Assembly (NCBI RefSeq): GCF_000015865.1 | Contig: NC_009012.1 | Location: forward strand, 372,001 to 436,000 | DNA length: 64,000 nt | DNA from: Acetivibrio thermocellus ATCC 27405 | Lineage (GTDB): Bacteria; Bacillota; Clostridia; Acetivibrionales; Acetivibrionaceae | Direction of reading: 5' to 3' | In this document: piece by piece, positions 40,605 through 49,696 of the stretch | How the letters are laid out: each line of letters begins with the position of its first letter | Numbering within the stretch: the stretch's first letter is position 1 | Position numbers and translations under genes: made by a program | The notes under the pieces: generated by a model | Seen by the model: only the letters and a program-made list of their open reading frames with translations | Database searches by the model: none | What the model was told of the DNA's origin: nothing

Positions 40605-40808
40605 TTATACTGCATCTTTAAATTTGGCATTAAGAAAGTTAATATCTCTGTACGCGATATTTATTTCTGCTTTCTTTTTGTCGTTAATTCTTTTAAGCTT
40701 CATAAGATGCAACACTCTCAAGCCTGCTATTGCTCCGGCAATTCCTGCAATTGCTCCGATAAGCACCCCTAGCAGAATTCCAAGACAGAAAGCTAATACA
40801 GAATTCAT
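40605..40808 (-). CDS. Small membrane protein with a glycine-zipper-like helix
   Basis: 67 residues. A Gly/Ala/Ile/Leu-rich helix with regular glycines (LLGVLIGAIAGIAGAIAGL) is followed by a basic, soluble tail (LKRINDKKKAEINI). GGTGGTTTGGT stands just ahead of the ATG. The opposite strand also carries a frame, but it lacks a good start site. Function unknown; glycine-zipper helices often self-associate in membranes. Confidence 0.5.
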   Translation of the reverse strand: MNSVLAFCLGILLGVLIGAIAGIAGAIAGLRVLHLMKLKRINDKKKAEINIAYRDINFLNAKFKDAV

Positions 40809-41155
40809 ACCAAACCACCATTTTTTATAATTTAATATTTTCTATTGTTATTTTTTGTATAAAACAAATTTGGACAAGTTTTTCTATGATAAATTTACAA
40901 TATTTTGAGCTTAAAATCAATCCTTATTTTGTATGGAAAAAGGCAATTATTACAAAAGTGCTGCAAAAATGTAGAATTATGGCTGATTTTCTTATGCTTC
41001 AGTGCAAAAATGTGCATGAAACTGTTTTTGAATCAATTATATATAGGAAAGCATACTAATAATAAAGAAAATACTATTTAATTTTTATGTTATTAGTTGG
41101 ATTAAATCGTGGAATTTGGGAATAATGTTTTTAAAAAAGAAAATAAAAAGAGTAC
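40809..41155. other. A+T-rich intergenic region ahead of the tRNA operon
   Basis: About 350 bases without a convincing ORF, hairpin or RNA gene. Only the tRNA promoter at its right end is clear. Confidence 0.5.
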
Positions 41156-41184
41156 TTGACATTTATGTTATTCTGTCTTAAAAT
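41156..41184 (+). promoter_or_regulatory. Promoter of the tRNA operon
   Basis: TTGACA at 41156-41161, 17 bases, TAAAAT at 41179-41184, about 33 bases ahead of the first tRNA. Confidence 0.85.
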
Positions 41185-41216
41185 ATCGTTGTGCCATCTC
41201 AAGGGGCACTTTAAAT

Positions 41217-41294
41217 GGTGGGTATAGTTCAGTTGGTTAGAGCGCCAGATTGTGGCTCTGGAGGTCGTGGGTTCGAGTCCCACTATCCACCCCA
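41217..41294 (+). tRNA. tRNA-His (anticodon GTG)
   Basis: Cloverleaf with acceptor GTGGGTA/TATCCAC, anticodon loop containing GTG, T loop TTCGAGT and encoded CCA. The extra G at 41217 faces discriminator C at 41291, the histidine identity pair. Confidence 0.95.
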
Positions 41295-41301
41295 CTTATA
41301 T

Positions 41302-41377
41302 AGGGATGTAGCCAAGCGGCAAGGCACCAGACTTTGACTCTGGCATTTCGTAGGTTCGAATCCTGCCATCCCTGCCA
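41302..41377 (+). tRNA. tRNA-Gln (anticodon TTG)
   Basis: Acceptor AGGGATG/CATCCCT, anticodon arm CCAGA-CTTTGAC-TCTGG giving TTG, T loop TTCGAAT, discriminator G and encoded CCA. Confidence 0.95.
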
Positions 41378-41382
41378 TATGT

Positions 41383-41458
41383 GGGCCATTAGCTCAGTTG
41401 GCAGAGCACATGACTTTTAATCATGGTGTCCCGCGTTCGAGTCGCGGATGGCTCACCA
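41383..41458 (+). tRNA. tRNA-Lys (anticodon TTT)
   Basis: Acceptor GGGCCAT/ATGGCTC, anticodon arm CATGA-CTTTTAA-TCATG giving TTT, T loop TTCGAGT, discriminator A and encoded CCA. Confidence 0.95.
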
Positions 41459-41465
41459 ATAATGG

Positions 41466-41503
41466 AAAGACCTTGTATACATGTTGTATGCAAGGTCTTT
41501 TTA
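41466..41503 (+). terminator. Terminator of the tRNA operon
   Basis: Fifteen-base stem AAAGACCTTGTATAC (41466-41480) and GTATGCAAGGTCTTT (41486-41500) with one G-U pair, five-base loop, then T residues. Confidence 0.9.
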
Positions 41504-41581
41504 TATTTCAAAACAAGATTATGGAAAGATATGGATAATTATAAAAACAAATAAATTCATTAAAAGCAAATAAATATATTA

Positions 41582-41608
41582 TTGAAAAAAACTTCTAGAA
41601 AGTATAAT
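41582..41608 (+). promoter_or_regulatory. Possible promoter of the SLH gene
   Basis: TATAAT at 41603-41608 with TTGAAA at 41582-41587; the spacer is only 15 bases, so this is tentative. It overlaps the upstream part of the open frame, which supports the later start at 41675. Confidence 0.4.
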
Positions 41609-41674
41609 ATTATAGTAACCAGTCAAAAAGTATTGATATATGCGTACGAAAACTTAAAAGGAGTGGTAGCAAAA

Positions 41675-44248
41675 ATGAAGAAAATTTGGGGCAGAAAAGT
41701 TTTGGGATTTGCGGTTGGTGTATGCTTACTTTTAACTATGATTTGCCAAAATGTGGCTTTTGTATCGGCAGAACCTGAGGAAAAAACTGTTGTCGTAAAT
41801 TTCGAAGAAAGCTTGAATGAAACTATGTCAAAAACCATTGAAATACTAAATCTTTTTGACATTTCCGAGATTGTTGTCGATAGCGGAAAAGTGTCTTACA
41901 GCAGAGAAGGAGACAAAGTAACGGTTACTGTTTCGGAAGGCGTTTATAGAGTAGGCCCGCATACACAAAATGTTACTTTAACTATAGAGGATGATAAAGG
42001 TATTTTTGATGAGAAAACATCCTATAATGTTGACGGCTATGAAGGAATCCTTACGAAAATAGATTCTGGTTATGATGAGGCAAAAGGACTGTACTGGGTA
42101 AAATATCAAGGTAGTGTAACTAAAGAAAACTGCAAATTTTACCAATATACAGTAACAATCAAATATACGGAAAATGTTCGTCCAGAAGTGTATCTTACTG
42201 AGCCGAAACGAGGCATGATTACTAATGGTAAGATTAATGTTCAGGGTTATGTCAGAGATGAAAACATAGGTGATGAGCTGAAATTGTTCTTTAGCTTTGA
42301 CAGTTACGATGAAAGCATGACAGGAAATCTTCTGAATGAGAATTCCATTATATCCGACGGAACCTGGCAGGAGATAAGCGGAACTATAGATTTATCACCT
42401 TTCAATCTTAAAGACGGCGATCACGACTTTTATTTTTGGGCAGTGGATAAAAGGGGAGTAAGATCGGTTGGCGAGATCATAAGGTTTACGCTTGATACAG
42501 TACCGCCTGAAGCGCCTGTTCTTACTCCGGATAAAACAGAGTCTACGAATCAGAGTGTTGTAGTGTCAGTATATTATCCACCGGATGCTGTAGGCAGGGA
42601 GATAAAGATAAATGACGGACCTTGGATGCCGATAACCGATATAACCAAAAATGATCAGATAATAATGGATGAGAACGGCAAGATAGAGGCAAGGGCAATT
42701 GATGAAGCGGGAAATATTTCAGAGGTGGCGGAACTTGAGATAAAGAATATTGACAAAATTCCTCCGACAGCACCGACAATCAATACAAGTGCTGATGAAA
42801 CTACAGAGCAACCGATTAAGGCGACGATAGTGCCGGGAGTTGATAATGAGTCAGGTGTGGATCGAACCGAATATTGTTTAAGAGGAGCAAGTACAAAAGA
42901 TTGGGAGAAATACGATGAAGGAACCGAAATAACAATAACTGCGTTGGGAGAAACAGAAATTTGTGCAAGAACAATTGACAATGCCGGAAACATCTCCGCT
43001 GAAACAGTTAAGAAAGTTACAATAAAGAAGAAAGAGGACAGTGGCGGTAACAACGGTGGAAGTGGCGGCACAGGCGGAAACAGCGGTAACAACGGTGGCA
43101 GCGGTGGCACAGGCGGAAGCGGTAGTAGCGGTGGAAGCGGAAGTAACAGTGGTGGCGGAAATAATGACGGAAATGGCAACGACGGGAAAAAAGACGATGA
43201 AATACTGCAGCCCGAACCCAATATTCCAGGCGCAGGAGGCAGTCCTGTGGATTTGTCCGTGTTTATAAGTGCGGATAAATCAAAATATGAAGAAGGTGAA
43301 GTAATTACTTTCAATATTACATACAAAAACAAAACCAATGTTCAGGCAAACAACGTTATTGTGAAAGCAGGAATACCGGCAAACACAACTGTTGAGGATA
43401 TAGCCGGAGGTACTCAAAATGGAAATGACATTGAATGGAAAATTGAATCGCTTAAAGCAAACTCTTCAGGCAAGATTCAATACAAAGTCAAGGTGAATTT
43501 GCTTGAGGTGCCGGAAATAAGTTCTTCTGCTACTGCTTCAATAACTGCAAGTGGAACTCTTATTAACAAGGATGACGATGAATCAAGAACTATATTCCTT
43601 CTTTATTCGAACCGTTTTGGTGAAAACTTTCACGGCAAATATATTACAGGCTATGAGGACAATACATTCAGACCGTTGAATAATATAACAAGAGCTGAAG
43701 TGGCAACAATTATGACCAACATTTTGGGATTGAAGCAGGAGGTTGCAGGAGGCAAAACATATACAGATTTGTCAAAGAGCCATTGGGCATATAACAATAT
43801 AATTGCGGTAACCGAAAAAGGTTTGTTCACAGGATATGAAGACGGTTCGTTCCGTCCGGACAACTTTATCACAAGGGCGGAATTTGCTACGGTGCTGGCT
43901 AATTATTTGGGACTTAAGAATGTTGAGCATGATGAGTTGAACTTTGCGGATATCGAAAATCACTGGGCTAAGAACTTTATAGAGGAAATATACAGAGTAA
44001 GATTGATAGAAGGTTATCTGGAAAATGGCTTAAGACTGTTTAAGCCTGACAACTACATAACCAGAAGTGAAGCGGTGACAATAATAAACAAGATGCTGTT
44101 CAGAGGTCCGCTTGAAGGAGCAAAGGTGCCGTTTACCGATGTTGAGGAAGGATACTGGGCTTACGGACATATATTGGAAAGCTCTATAGATCATTACTAC
44201 GTAAGAAATAAAGATCAGAGCGAAACAATAGTAAACAAGAAACAGTAA
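41675..44248 (+). CDS. Secreted S-layer-homology (SLH) protein with Ig-like and DUF11-like domains
   Basis: 857 residues from ATG 41675 after AAGGAGTGGTAGC; the frame opens earlier at TTG 41582 without a ribosome site. Signal peptide (about 1-32, ending FVSAE). Ig-like/bacterial surface repeats cover about 170-450 (EARAIDEAGNIS and CARTIDNAGNIS are repeated). A Gly/Ser/Asn-rich linker spans about 455-510, then a DUF11-type domain (about 525-635). Three SLH motifs from about 645 (ITGYEDNTFRPLNNITRAE and FTGYEDGSFRPDNFITRAE) bind secondary cell-wall polymers. It should be a surface-anchored protein; the ligand is unknown. Confidence 0.92.
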   Translation: MKKIWGRKVLGFAVGVCLLLTMICQNVAFVSAEPEEKTVVVNFEESLNETMSKTIEILNLFDISEIVVDSGKVSYSREGDKVTVTVSEGVYRVGPHTQNVTLTIEDDKGIFDEKTSYNVDGYEGILTKIDSGYDEAKGLYWVKYQGSVTKENCKFYQYTVTIKYTENVRPEVYLTEPKRGMITNGKINVQGYVRDENIGDELKLFFSFDSYDESMTGNLLNENSIISDGTWQEISGTIDLSPFNLKDGDHDFYFWAVDKRGVRSVGEIIRFTLDTVPPEAPVLTPDKTESTNQSVVVSVYYPPDAVGREIKINDGPWMPITDITKNDQIIMDENGKIEARAIDEAGNISEVAELEIKNIDKIPPTAPTINTSADETTEQPIKATIVPGVDNESGVDRTEYCLRGASTKDWEKYDEGTEITITALGETEICARTIDNAGNISAETVKKVTIKKKEDSGGNNGGSGGTGGNSGNNGGSGGTGGSGSSGGSGSNSGGGNNDGNGNDGKKDDEILQPEPNIPGAGGSPVDLSVFISADKSKYEEGEVITFNITYKNKTNVQANNVIVKAGIPANTTVEDIAGGTQNGNDIEWKIESLKANSSGKIQYKVKVNLLEVPEISSSATASITASGTLINKDDDESRTIFLLYSNRFGENFHGKYITGYEDNTFRPLNNITRAEVATIMTNILGLKQEVAGGKTYTDLSKSHWAYNNIIAVTEKGLFTGYEDGSFRPDNFITRAEFATVLANYLGLKNVEHDELNFADIENHWAKNFIEEIYRVRLIEGYLENGLRLFKPDNYITRSEAVTIINKMLFRGPLEGAKVPFTDVEEGYWAYGHILESSIDHYYVRNKDQSETIVNKKQ

Positions 44249-44350
44249 ACAAGGAACGTCAAACAGAAGAGAACGGCGTAGGGGCAATCTTTAGGAAAAT
44301 TCAATTGAAAGATTCTAAAATACAGCTTGCTGAAAATAAACTTATGAAAA

Positions 44351-44386
44351 AATGAGGGACGGTTGTAACAGTCGTCCCTCATTTTT
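44351..44386. terminator. Bidirectional terminator between the SLH gene and prfC
   Basis: Eleven-base stem AATGAGGGACG (44351-44361) and complement (44373-44383); A-rich on the left and T-rich on the right, so it fits both converging genes. Confidence 0.88.
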
Positions 44387-44427
44387 AATAAGAAGACTTA
44401 ATAAAATTTTTTACCTTGTATAAAACA

Positions 44428-46029
44428 TTACAGCAAATCTCTTTTTGCAATGTCCTCAAGTTTCAGCGAAGGATTTTTTTCTTCAGCCCACCGTATGGAC
44501 CATTCGTTTTCAAACAACAGAACATATCTTTCATCCTGGTCATGAACAATCATTGTTGTGCTCGTTAACGTTAAGTTTCTGGGCTCCGTGTCACTGGACA
44601 CAATCCAGCGGGCATGCCTGTGAGGAAGTTTCTGAATTCTTAAATCCACGCCGTACTCGTGCTTGAGTCTGTACTCCAAAACCTCAAGCTGCAGAATTCC
44701 GACAACTCCGACGATAATGGACTCAAACCCTATGTCAATTTGTTTGAAAACCTGTATTGTACCTTCCTCAGAGAGCTGGTTGATACCTTTTATAAATTGC
44801 TTACGTTTCATGGTGTCTACCGGAGTAACTTTGGCGAAATGTTCGGCCGGGAATATTGGGATTCCTTCAAATCTAAGATTGCTGTTGCCTTCGCTTAAAG
44901 TGTCTCCGATGTGGAATATACCGGGATCGAACACACCTATTATATCTCCGGCATAAGCTTCCTCAACAATGGTGCGTTCCTGCGCCATAAACTGTTGTGG
45001 CTGGGAAAGACGCACTTCTTTTCCCTGTTGAACGTGGTAAACTGTCATCCCGCGGGTAAATCGTCCGGAACAGATTCTGATGAAGGCTATTCTGTCCCTG
45101 TGGGCGGGATTCATGTTCGCCTGGATTTTAAACACAAATCCAGTAAACTTGTCCGATTCAGGGTCAACTTCTCCTTCGGAAGACATCTTTATGCCGGGTT
45201 TGGGTGCCAGCTGTAAAAACTCCTCAAGAAAAGGCTGAACTCCGAAATTGGTCATGGCACTTCCGAAAAACATTGGAGTAAGTTCACCCTTCAATATTTT
45301 TTCTTTGTCAAAAGGATCTCCGGCCATATCAAGAAGCTCTATATCTTCACAGAGCTTTTTGTGGTAATGATCTCCGAGAAGGTCTGCAAATATCTTGTCA
45401 TCAACGCTGCCTTTAATTGAGGAGACAACGGTTTGGCCGTGATTGCCGCCTTCAAACAATTCTATCTGGGAAAGCTTTCTGTTGTATACTCCCTTAAAAT
45501 CTCCGTCGGTTCCTATCGGCCAATTCATGGGATAGGAGCGGATCCCGAGGACATTCTCCAGCTCTTCCATGAGTTCAAAGGGGTCCTTGCTGGCTCTGTC
45601 CATTTTGTTTACAAAAGTGAATATGGGAATACCCCTCATTTTGCAAACATGAAAGAGCTTGATTGTCTGTTCCTCAACTCCTTTGGCACCGTCGATTAAC
45701 ATGACCGCGCTGTCGGCAGCCATAAGGGTACGGTAGGTATCCTCACTAAAGTCCTGGTGGCCCGGAGTATCCAGTATATTAATGCAGTAGTTGTTATATT
45801 CAAATTGCAAAACACTTGAGGTAACCGAGATACCTCTCTGTTTTTCAATCTCCATCCAGTCGGATGTAGCATATTTGTTTGCTTTTCTCGCTTTGACCGA
45901 CCCGGCCAGTCTTATGGCACCTCCATACAGAAGGAGCTTTTCCGTTAAAGTTGTTTTACCGGCATCGGGGTGGGATATAATTGCAAACGTCCTTCTTCTT
46001 TCTACTTCGTAACTGATTTTATTTTGCAT
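44428..46029 (-). CDS. prfC: Peptide chain release factor 3 (GTPase)
   Basis: 533 residues, the usual RF3 length. G1 SHPDAGKTT, G3 DTPGHQDFSEDTYR and G4 NKMDR are intact, and domains II and III follow (PVDTMKRKQFIKGINQLSEEG). RF3 recycles RF1/RF2 after translation termination. Start codon preceded by AGAGGTTATGC on the minus strand. Monocistronic. Confidence 0.95.
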   Translation of the reverse strand: MQNKISYEVERRRTFAIISHPDAGKTTLTEKLLLYGGAIRLAGSVKARKANKYATSDWMEIEKQRGISVTSSVLQFEYNNYCINILDTPGHQDFSEDTYRTLMAADSAVMLIDGAKGVEEQTIKLFHVCKMRGIPIFTFVNKMDRASKDPFELMEELENVLGIRSYPMNWPIGTDGDFKGVYNRKLSQIELFEGGNHGQTVVSSIKGSVDDKIFADLLGDHYHKKLCEDIELLDMAGDPFDKEKILKGELTPMFFGSAMTNFGVQPFLEEFLQLAPKPGIKMSSEGEVDPESDKFTGFVFKIQANMNPAHRDRIAFIRICSGRFTRGMTVYHVQQGKEVRLSQPQQFMAQERTIVEEAYAGDIIGVFDPGIFHIGDTLSEGNSNLRFEGIPIFPAEHFAKVTPVDTMKRKQFIKGINQLSEEGTIQVFKQIDIGFESIIVGVVGILQLEVLEYRLKHEYGVDLRIQKLPHRHARWIVSSDTEPRNLTLTSTTMIVHDQDERYVLLFENEWSIRWAEEKNPSLKLEDIAKRDLL

Positions 46030-46590
46030 GATAGCATAACCTCTTACCGTTAATTATTAATTTATTATGTATTATAAGGCAACAATTTATTTTATATTAT
46101 TGCCGCGCGGCATGTCAATAATGACGATAGAAGGGAACGTGCAATATACTTTTTACAGATTGCCAATTCAACCACATATATTTTGTTTTAGCATGCGGAT
46201 TGTTAGTGGGACAATTTCCAAGTTTGGAAATGGTAAAAGAGTAAATCTTCTTGATTCTAGTTAATGTCCTATTTGCGCATTATTTCGAAGCATTTTAGTC
46301 TGTTGTTTGGTTATGCTTTCGAACGACTTAAAGAGATACCTAGGGTACAAAAATATTAATATTTAATAAAGACTGATTATTGAATTCTCGAGATGTGTAG
46401 TGGGTTATTTATGTACCAAGTTGTAGTAAATATTTTCAATTAAGTGACGATAATTTGAATAGAAAAATTCAAAGATTATATCTTTTTGTTTACTTTTAAT
46501 ACTTTGTATGATTATGTTTGATAAATTTGTAAAAGAATTTTGAAAGGCCTTAATTAAAAGAAATTCATATAAATGATGAGGGTGATAAGG
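46030..46590. other. Intergenic region without a supported gene
   Basis: About 560 A+T-rich bases. The short frame at 46067-46264 has no ribosome site or family resemblance. Near 46096-46122 there is a nested inverted repeat, ATTATTG...CAATAAT around the GC-rich palindrome TGCCGCGCGGCA. Nothing else stands out; the prfC upstream region is at its left end. Confidence 0.45.
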
Positions 46591-47015
46591 ATGGCACTTA
46601 CAAAAGAACGTCTTTTGGAAGAAATATCTGAATCTTCGGGGTTTTCAACTGTATTTAATAGTTGTAGTCGAGAATTACAGAATTTGTTGATAAATCTAGT
46701 TATCGAAATTTCAAGATACTCTTGTAACCGAGAAGGGTATGTTAAAAATATGAAAGAAACAAGTATAAGATTTGAAAAACCATATTTAGTTGGAAGAAAA
46801 ATCAAAATTATTGTATGTTAACTTTGCGACCACGATTAAATCAAATTGTAGTAGACGTTAGGACAGACGGTAAGTTTATTAATTCAGAAACTCTTAAACT
46901 AATTAATCTTGGCAATAAATATAATGGAGGATTTGAATGGCATCGCTTTGTTGTTAAAGACGAAAACGAGATTAAGGAAGCAGTAAGATTGATTTCGAAA
47001 TGTTATGAGGGTTAA
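46591..47015 (+). pseudogene. Probable frameshifted DUF5655-like gene
   Basis: The first frame starts at ATG 46591 after GAGGGTGATAAGG and stops at TAA 46819-46821 (76 residues). A second frame with an ATG at 46815 continues to 47015 in another phase. Joined, the pieces read like one DUF5655-type protein: helical N-terminus, a strand region (FEKPYLVGRKIKIIV, then LTLRPRLNQIVVDV) and the typical end (FEWHRFVVKDENEIKEAVRLIS). The change lies near 46800-46820 in an A/T-rich stretch. Family assignment is tentative. Confidence 0.5.
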
Positions 47016-47239
47016 AGCTGGTATTGTTATATTTTTGAAAGAAAAAAATTCTAATAAAATGTATTTCAAAATATATATAAGAAAAGAAAAATGAAAACTC
47101 TTTTTATTTTTCAAAATTTTCAAAGATAATAATAAGTTGATTGCTAGGTAAAAGGTGTTATATAATCAAAAATAGATGAGGTTTATTTGATATTATTGTA
47201 TATAAACAAAAAATTACTTATAGGGGACTTTAAAATCAG

Positions 47240-48076
47240 GTGCTTGAGATAATAAGCTGCAGCAGAAGAACGGACATTCCCGCCTTTTATTATGACTGGC
47301 TTCAGGAATGCCTGAAAAATAAATATGCAGTGGTAAAAAATCCTTACAATAAATCCACTTACATGGTGGATTTATCTTGTGAAAAGGTGCATTCAATTTG
47401 CCTGTGGTCCAAGTCCTTTGCCAATGTACTCAAAGACCCGAAATATTTATCGCTGTACAATTTGTATTTTCAGTTTACAATCACAGGATATTCAAAATTT
47501 TTGGAGCCAAATGTTATTGATACAAACGAGGCAGTCAGGCAGATGGAACAACTGGCTCAAAAGTATTCACCGCGGCAGATTAACTGGAGATTTGACCCTA
47601 TTATTTTTAGTGCGGAGGGAGAAAAGGAACCAACACCGGATAACTTTGAAAGAGCGAGATTAAAAGTATTTGAGAATTTATGCAAAGATATTTCATCCTT
47701 TGGAGTCAATCGCTGTACCATAAGCTTTCTTTGTTTATATAAAAAAGTGGAGCAGAGAATGAAAAAATGCAATTTTACTTATTTTCCGCCTTCACAGCAA
47801 AAGCAAATTGAATTTGTAAGCCGGTTGGTTGAGATTGCTGATAAATACCAAGTTACTATTTATACATGCAGCAGTCCGGTTATTGAATCGGTGCCCGGGG
47901 TGAAAAAGGGACATTGTATAGACGGAGCTTACCTTGAAGAACTATTCGGAAAACGGGCCTCGAGGGCAAAGGACTCCGGACAGAGAAAAGAATGCGGATG
48001 CACCAGGTCAAAAGACATTGGAGGCTATGATAATCAAAGTTGCAGGCATGGATGCGTGTATTGCTATGCAAGATAG
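47240..48076 (+). CDS. DUF1848 family protein (Fe-S, radical-SAM-like)
   Basis: 278 residues. The N-terminal IISCSRRTDIPAFYYDWL and the central ITGYSKFLEPNV and PRQINWRFDPIIF segments are typical of DUF1848. The C-terminus holds a cysteine cluster, CGCTRSKDIGGYD then CRHGCVYCYA, that probably binds a 4Fe-4S cluster. The family is distantly related to radical-SAM photolyase-like enzymes; substrate unknown. GTG start; AGGGGA lies 12 bases upstream. Confidence 0.8.
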   Translation: MLEIISCSRRTDIPAFYYDWLQECLKNKYAVVKNPYNKSTYMVDLSCEKVHSICLWSKSFANVLKDPKYLSLYNLYFQFTITGYSKFLEPNVIDTNEAVRQMEQLAQKYSPRQINWRFDPIIFSAEGEKEPTPDNFERARLKVFENLCKDISSFGVNRCTISFLCLYKKVEQRMKKCNFTYFPPSQQKQIEFVSRLVEIADKYQVTIYTCSSPVIESVPGVKKGHCIDGAYLEELFGKRASRAKDSGQRKECGCTRSKDIGGYDNQSCRHGCVYCYAR

Positions 48077-48214
48077 TTAAATTATGATATATTTAATTGT
48101 AAATATTATAAAGTAGTGAATTTATAAGCAGATGTTATAAAGATATTATTGATAGAAAGAAGAATAAAGGGAATACAGCAATATTGTTAATGTTTTATAA
48201 CGGGAGAGGCTTAT

Positions 48215-48688
48215 ATGGATAAAAAATATACAGAAATAAATTCCAAGGTTATTGATAAATGGGTGGAAGAAGGTTGGGAATGGGGATAGGCTGTTAGCCA
48301 TGAGGTGTTTGAAAAGGCTAAAAATGACGATTGGCATGTGCTTCTGACGCCTACAAAACCTGTGCCAAAGGATTGGTTTTGCGAAATAAAGAATGCCGAA
48401 ATTTTGGGACTGGCATGTGGCGGTGGTCAACAAATGCCCATATTTGCAGCATTGGGCGCAAAATGCACGGTGCTGGATTATTCGGAAATGAAAGATGAGC
48501 AATTGTACCGGGAGTCAATAAAAAATAATTGGGGAATTCAGTTTTCGCATACCATAGAAGAACAAATTGGAGGGCAACTGCGGGCAGGATTTATTCTTAC
48601 GGATATATATCAGGACACAAATGGTTTTGGCAGGCTTCACGAATTCAATGTCCCGACTTATTATGCAACAAGGGCAATTAAAATATAA
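48215..48688 (+). pseudogene. Decayed SAM-dependent methyltransferase
   Basis: ATG 48215 follows GGGAGAGG. The reading frame is interrupted by TAG at 48287-48289 in the sequence WEWG-stop-AVSHE, where intact relatives have a sense codon (Lys would need one base change). After the SAM-binding motif LGLACGGGQQMPIFAALGA and VLDYSE, the protein jumps to the family's C-terminal signature (SHTIEEQIGGQLRAGF, DTNGFGRLHEFNVPTYYATRA). About half of the normal enzyme, including the DMIFHPV-type core, is missing as an in-frame deletion. Two lesions make it a pseudogene. Confidence 0.8.
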
Positions 48689-48776
48689 GAAGCAACTTGA
48701 ACGTCGGTATGAAAACTTGAAGCCGAAAATTATGAAGTAGAAAATATATAGTTTATCACAAGAGGATGTGTTTATA

Positions 48777-49214
48777 ATGGTTGGAGTAGAAATTGATATG
48801 ATTGTGGCGGACAGTTTGAAAGCACTGGAATTGTACGAGAAAATATTTGATATTCAGCGTGTTGAGGCATCCAATCTTCCAAAAGGTGAAAATGAAGTTG
48901 TTTTTACTTTGTACGGAGTGCGCTTTCACATGCTGGACGAAAATCCGGAATTCGGTTTAAAAGCACCGGATCGTGACAGACCTAATACAATTTGGTTTAA
49001 CGTGTCGGTTCCTGATATTAAAGAAACATTTTCAAAGGCGATAAATGCGGGTTGCACAGAGATACAGCCGGCGACCGAAATGCCTGATTACGGATTGTCA
49101 AATGCCATATTTGCCGACCCTTTCGGATATCAATGGATGCTGCATCAAATACAAAGAGAAGTAAGTTTTGAAGAGCGCATTAGGCTTTGGGAGGATTCGC
49201 GCAAAGAAAAATAA
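48777..49214 (+). CDS. VOC (glyoxalase/bleomycin-resistance) superfamily protein
   Basis: 145 residues. Paired beta-alpha-beta-beta-beta modules are visible: VEIDMIVADSLKALELYEKI and the C-terminal FADPFGYQWMLHQI, the latter being the classic DPxGxxW VOC end. PhnB/YraH-like members are common; metal ligands and substrate are uncertain. ATG 48777 is used; an upstream GTG (48768) sits on the ribosome site GAGG. Confidence 0.85.
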   Translation: MVGVEIDMIVADSLKALELYEKIFDIQRVEASNLPKGENEVVFTLYGVRFHMLDENPEFGLKAPDRDRPNTIWFNVSVPDIKETFSKAINAGCTEIQPATEMPDYGLSNAIFADPFGYQWMLHQIQREVSFEERIRLWEDSRKEK

Positions 49215-49696
49215 ATTATTTCTAATATAATAATGCTAAAAATTAAAATGCTAAAATAATATTGAAAATATTTTTGTGAAGCAACCGGAAACGGTGATAT
49301 TGCCTTTTAATGAATACATGGAGATTAGGGACTTAAAACAAGAGTGTTTGGATAGATTTAAAAAATCAAAAGAGTGTTATTATTATCCGGCAGGAGACAT
49401 AAAGTTTTAATATACTCCTGCTTAATTTATATGTGAAAATGTGATAATATGATAATACAAATAGAATTATCGAATGAATAAAATAGATAAAGTATCATGC
49501 TTACAAACATAAGAAACTTGTAGAATAAGCTTGCAGATCAAACAAGTTTGACGCAGAAACTATTTAATTATACAGGAACATCTTGCTTTATTACATTATA
49601 ATATTTAAAAGAGGAATTTTGCTTTTGTTTATAGAATAATTCTATTAAAACTCGAAATAATCAACATAAAATATTGCATAAGGAGTTATAGGAGAT
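49215..49696. other. Intergenic region with a short gene remnant at 49276-49410
   Basis: A 44-codon frame (GTG 49276 to TAA 49408-49410) reads FNEYMEIRDLKQECLDRFKK followed by a YYY-proline segment. It looks more like a coding remnant than chance DNA because hydrophobic and charged residues alternate regularly and it ends cleanly, but I cannot name a family. No ribosome site is present. The rest is A+T-rich. Confidence 0.35.

Noticed and set aside
40483-40830. Plus-strand frame overlapping the end of nadE and the small membrane gene
   Set aside because: It overlaps nadE, contains the nadE terminator and has no ribosome site; the minus-strand gene is preferred.
42655-43338. Proline- and leucine-rich frame on the minus strand
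   Set aside because: It is the antisense image of the Gly/Ser-rich linker of the SLH protein.
46067-46264. 65-codon frame upstream of the DUF5655-like gene
   Set aside because: No ribosome site, no domain, unusual residue mix for a coding region.
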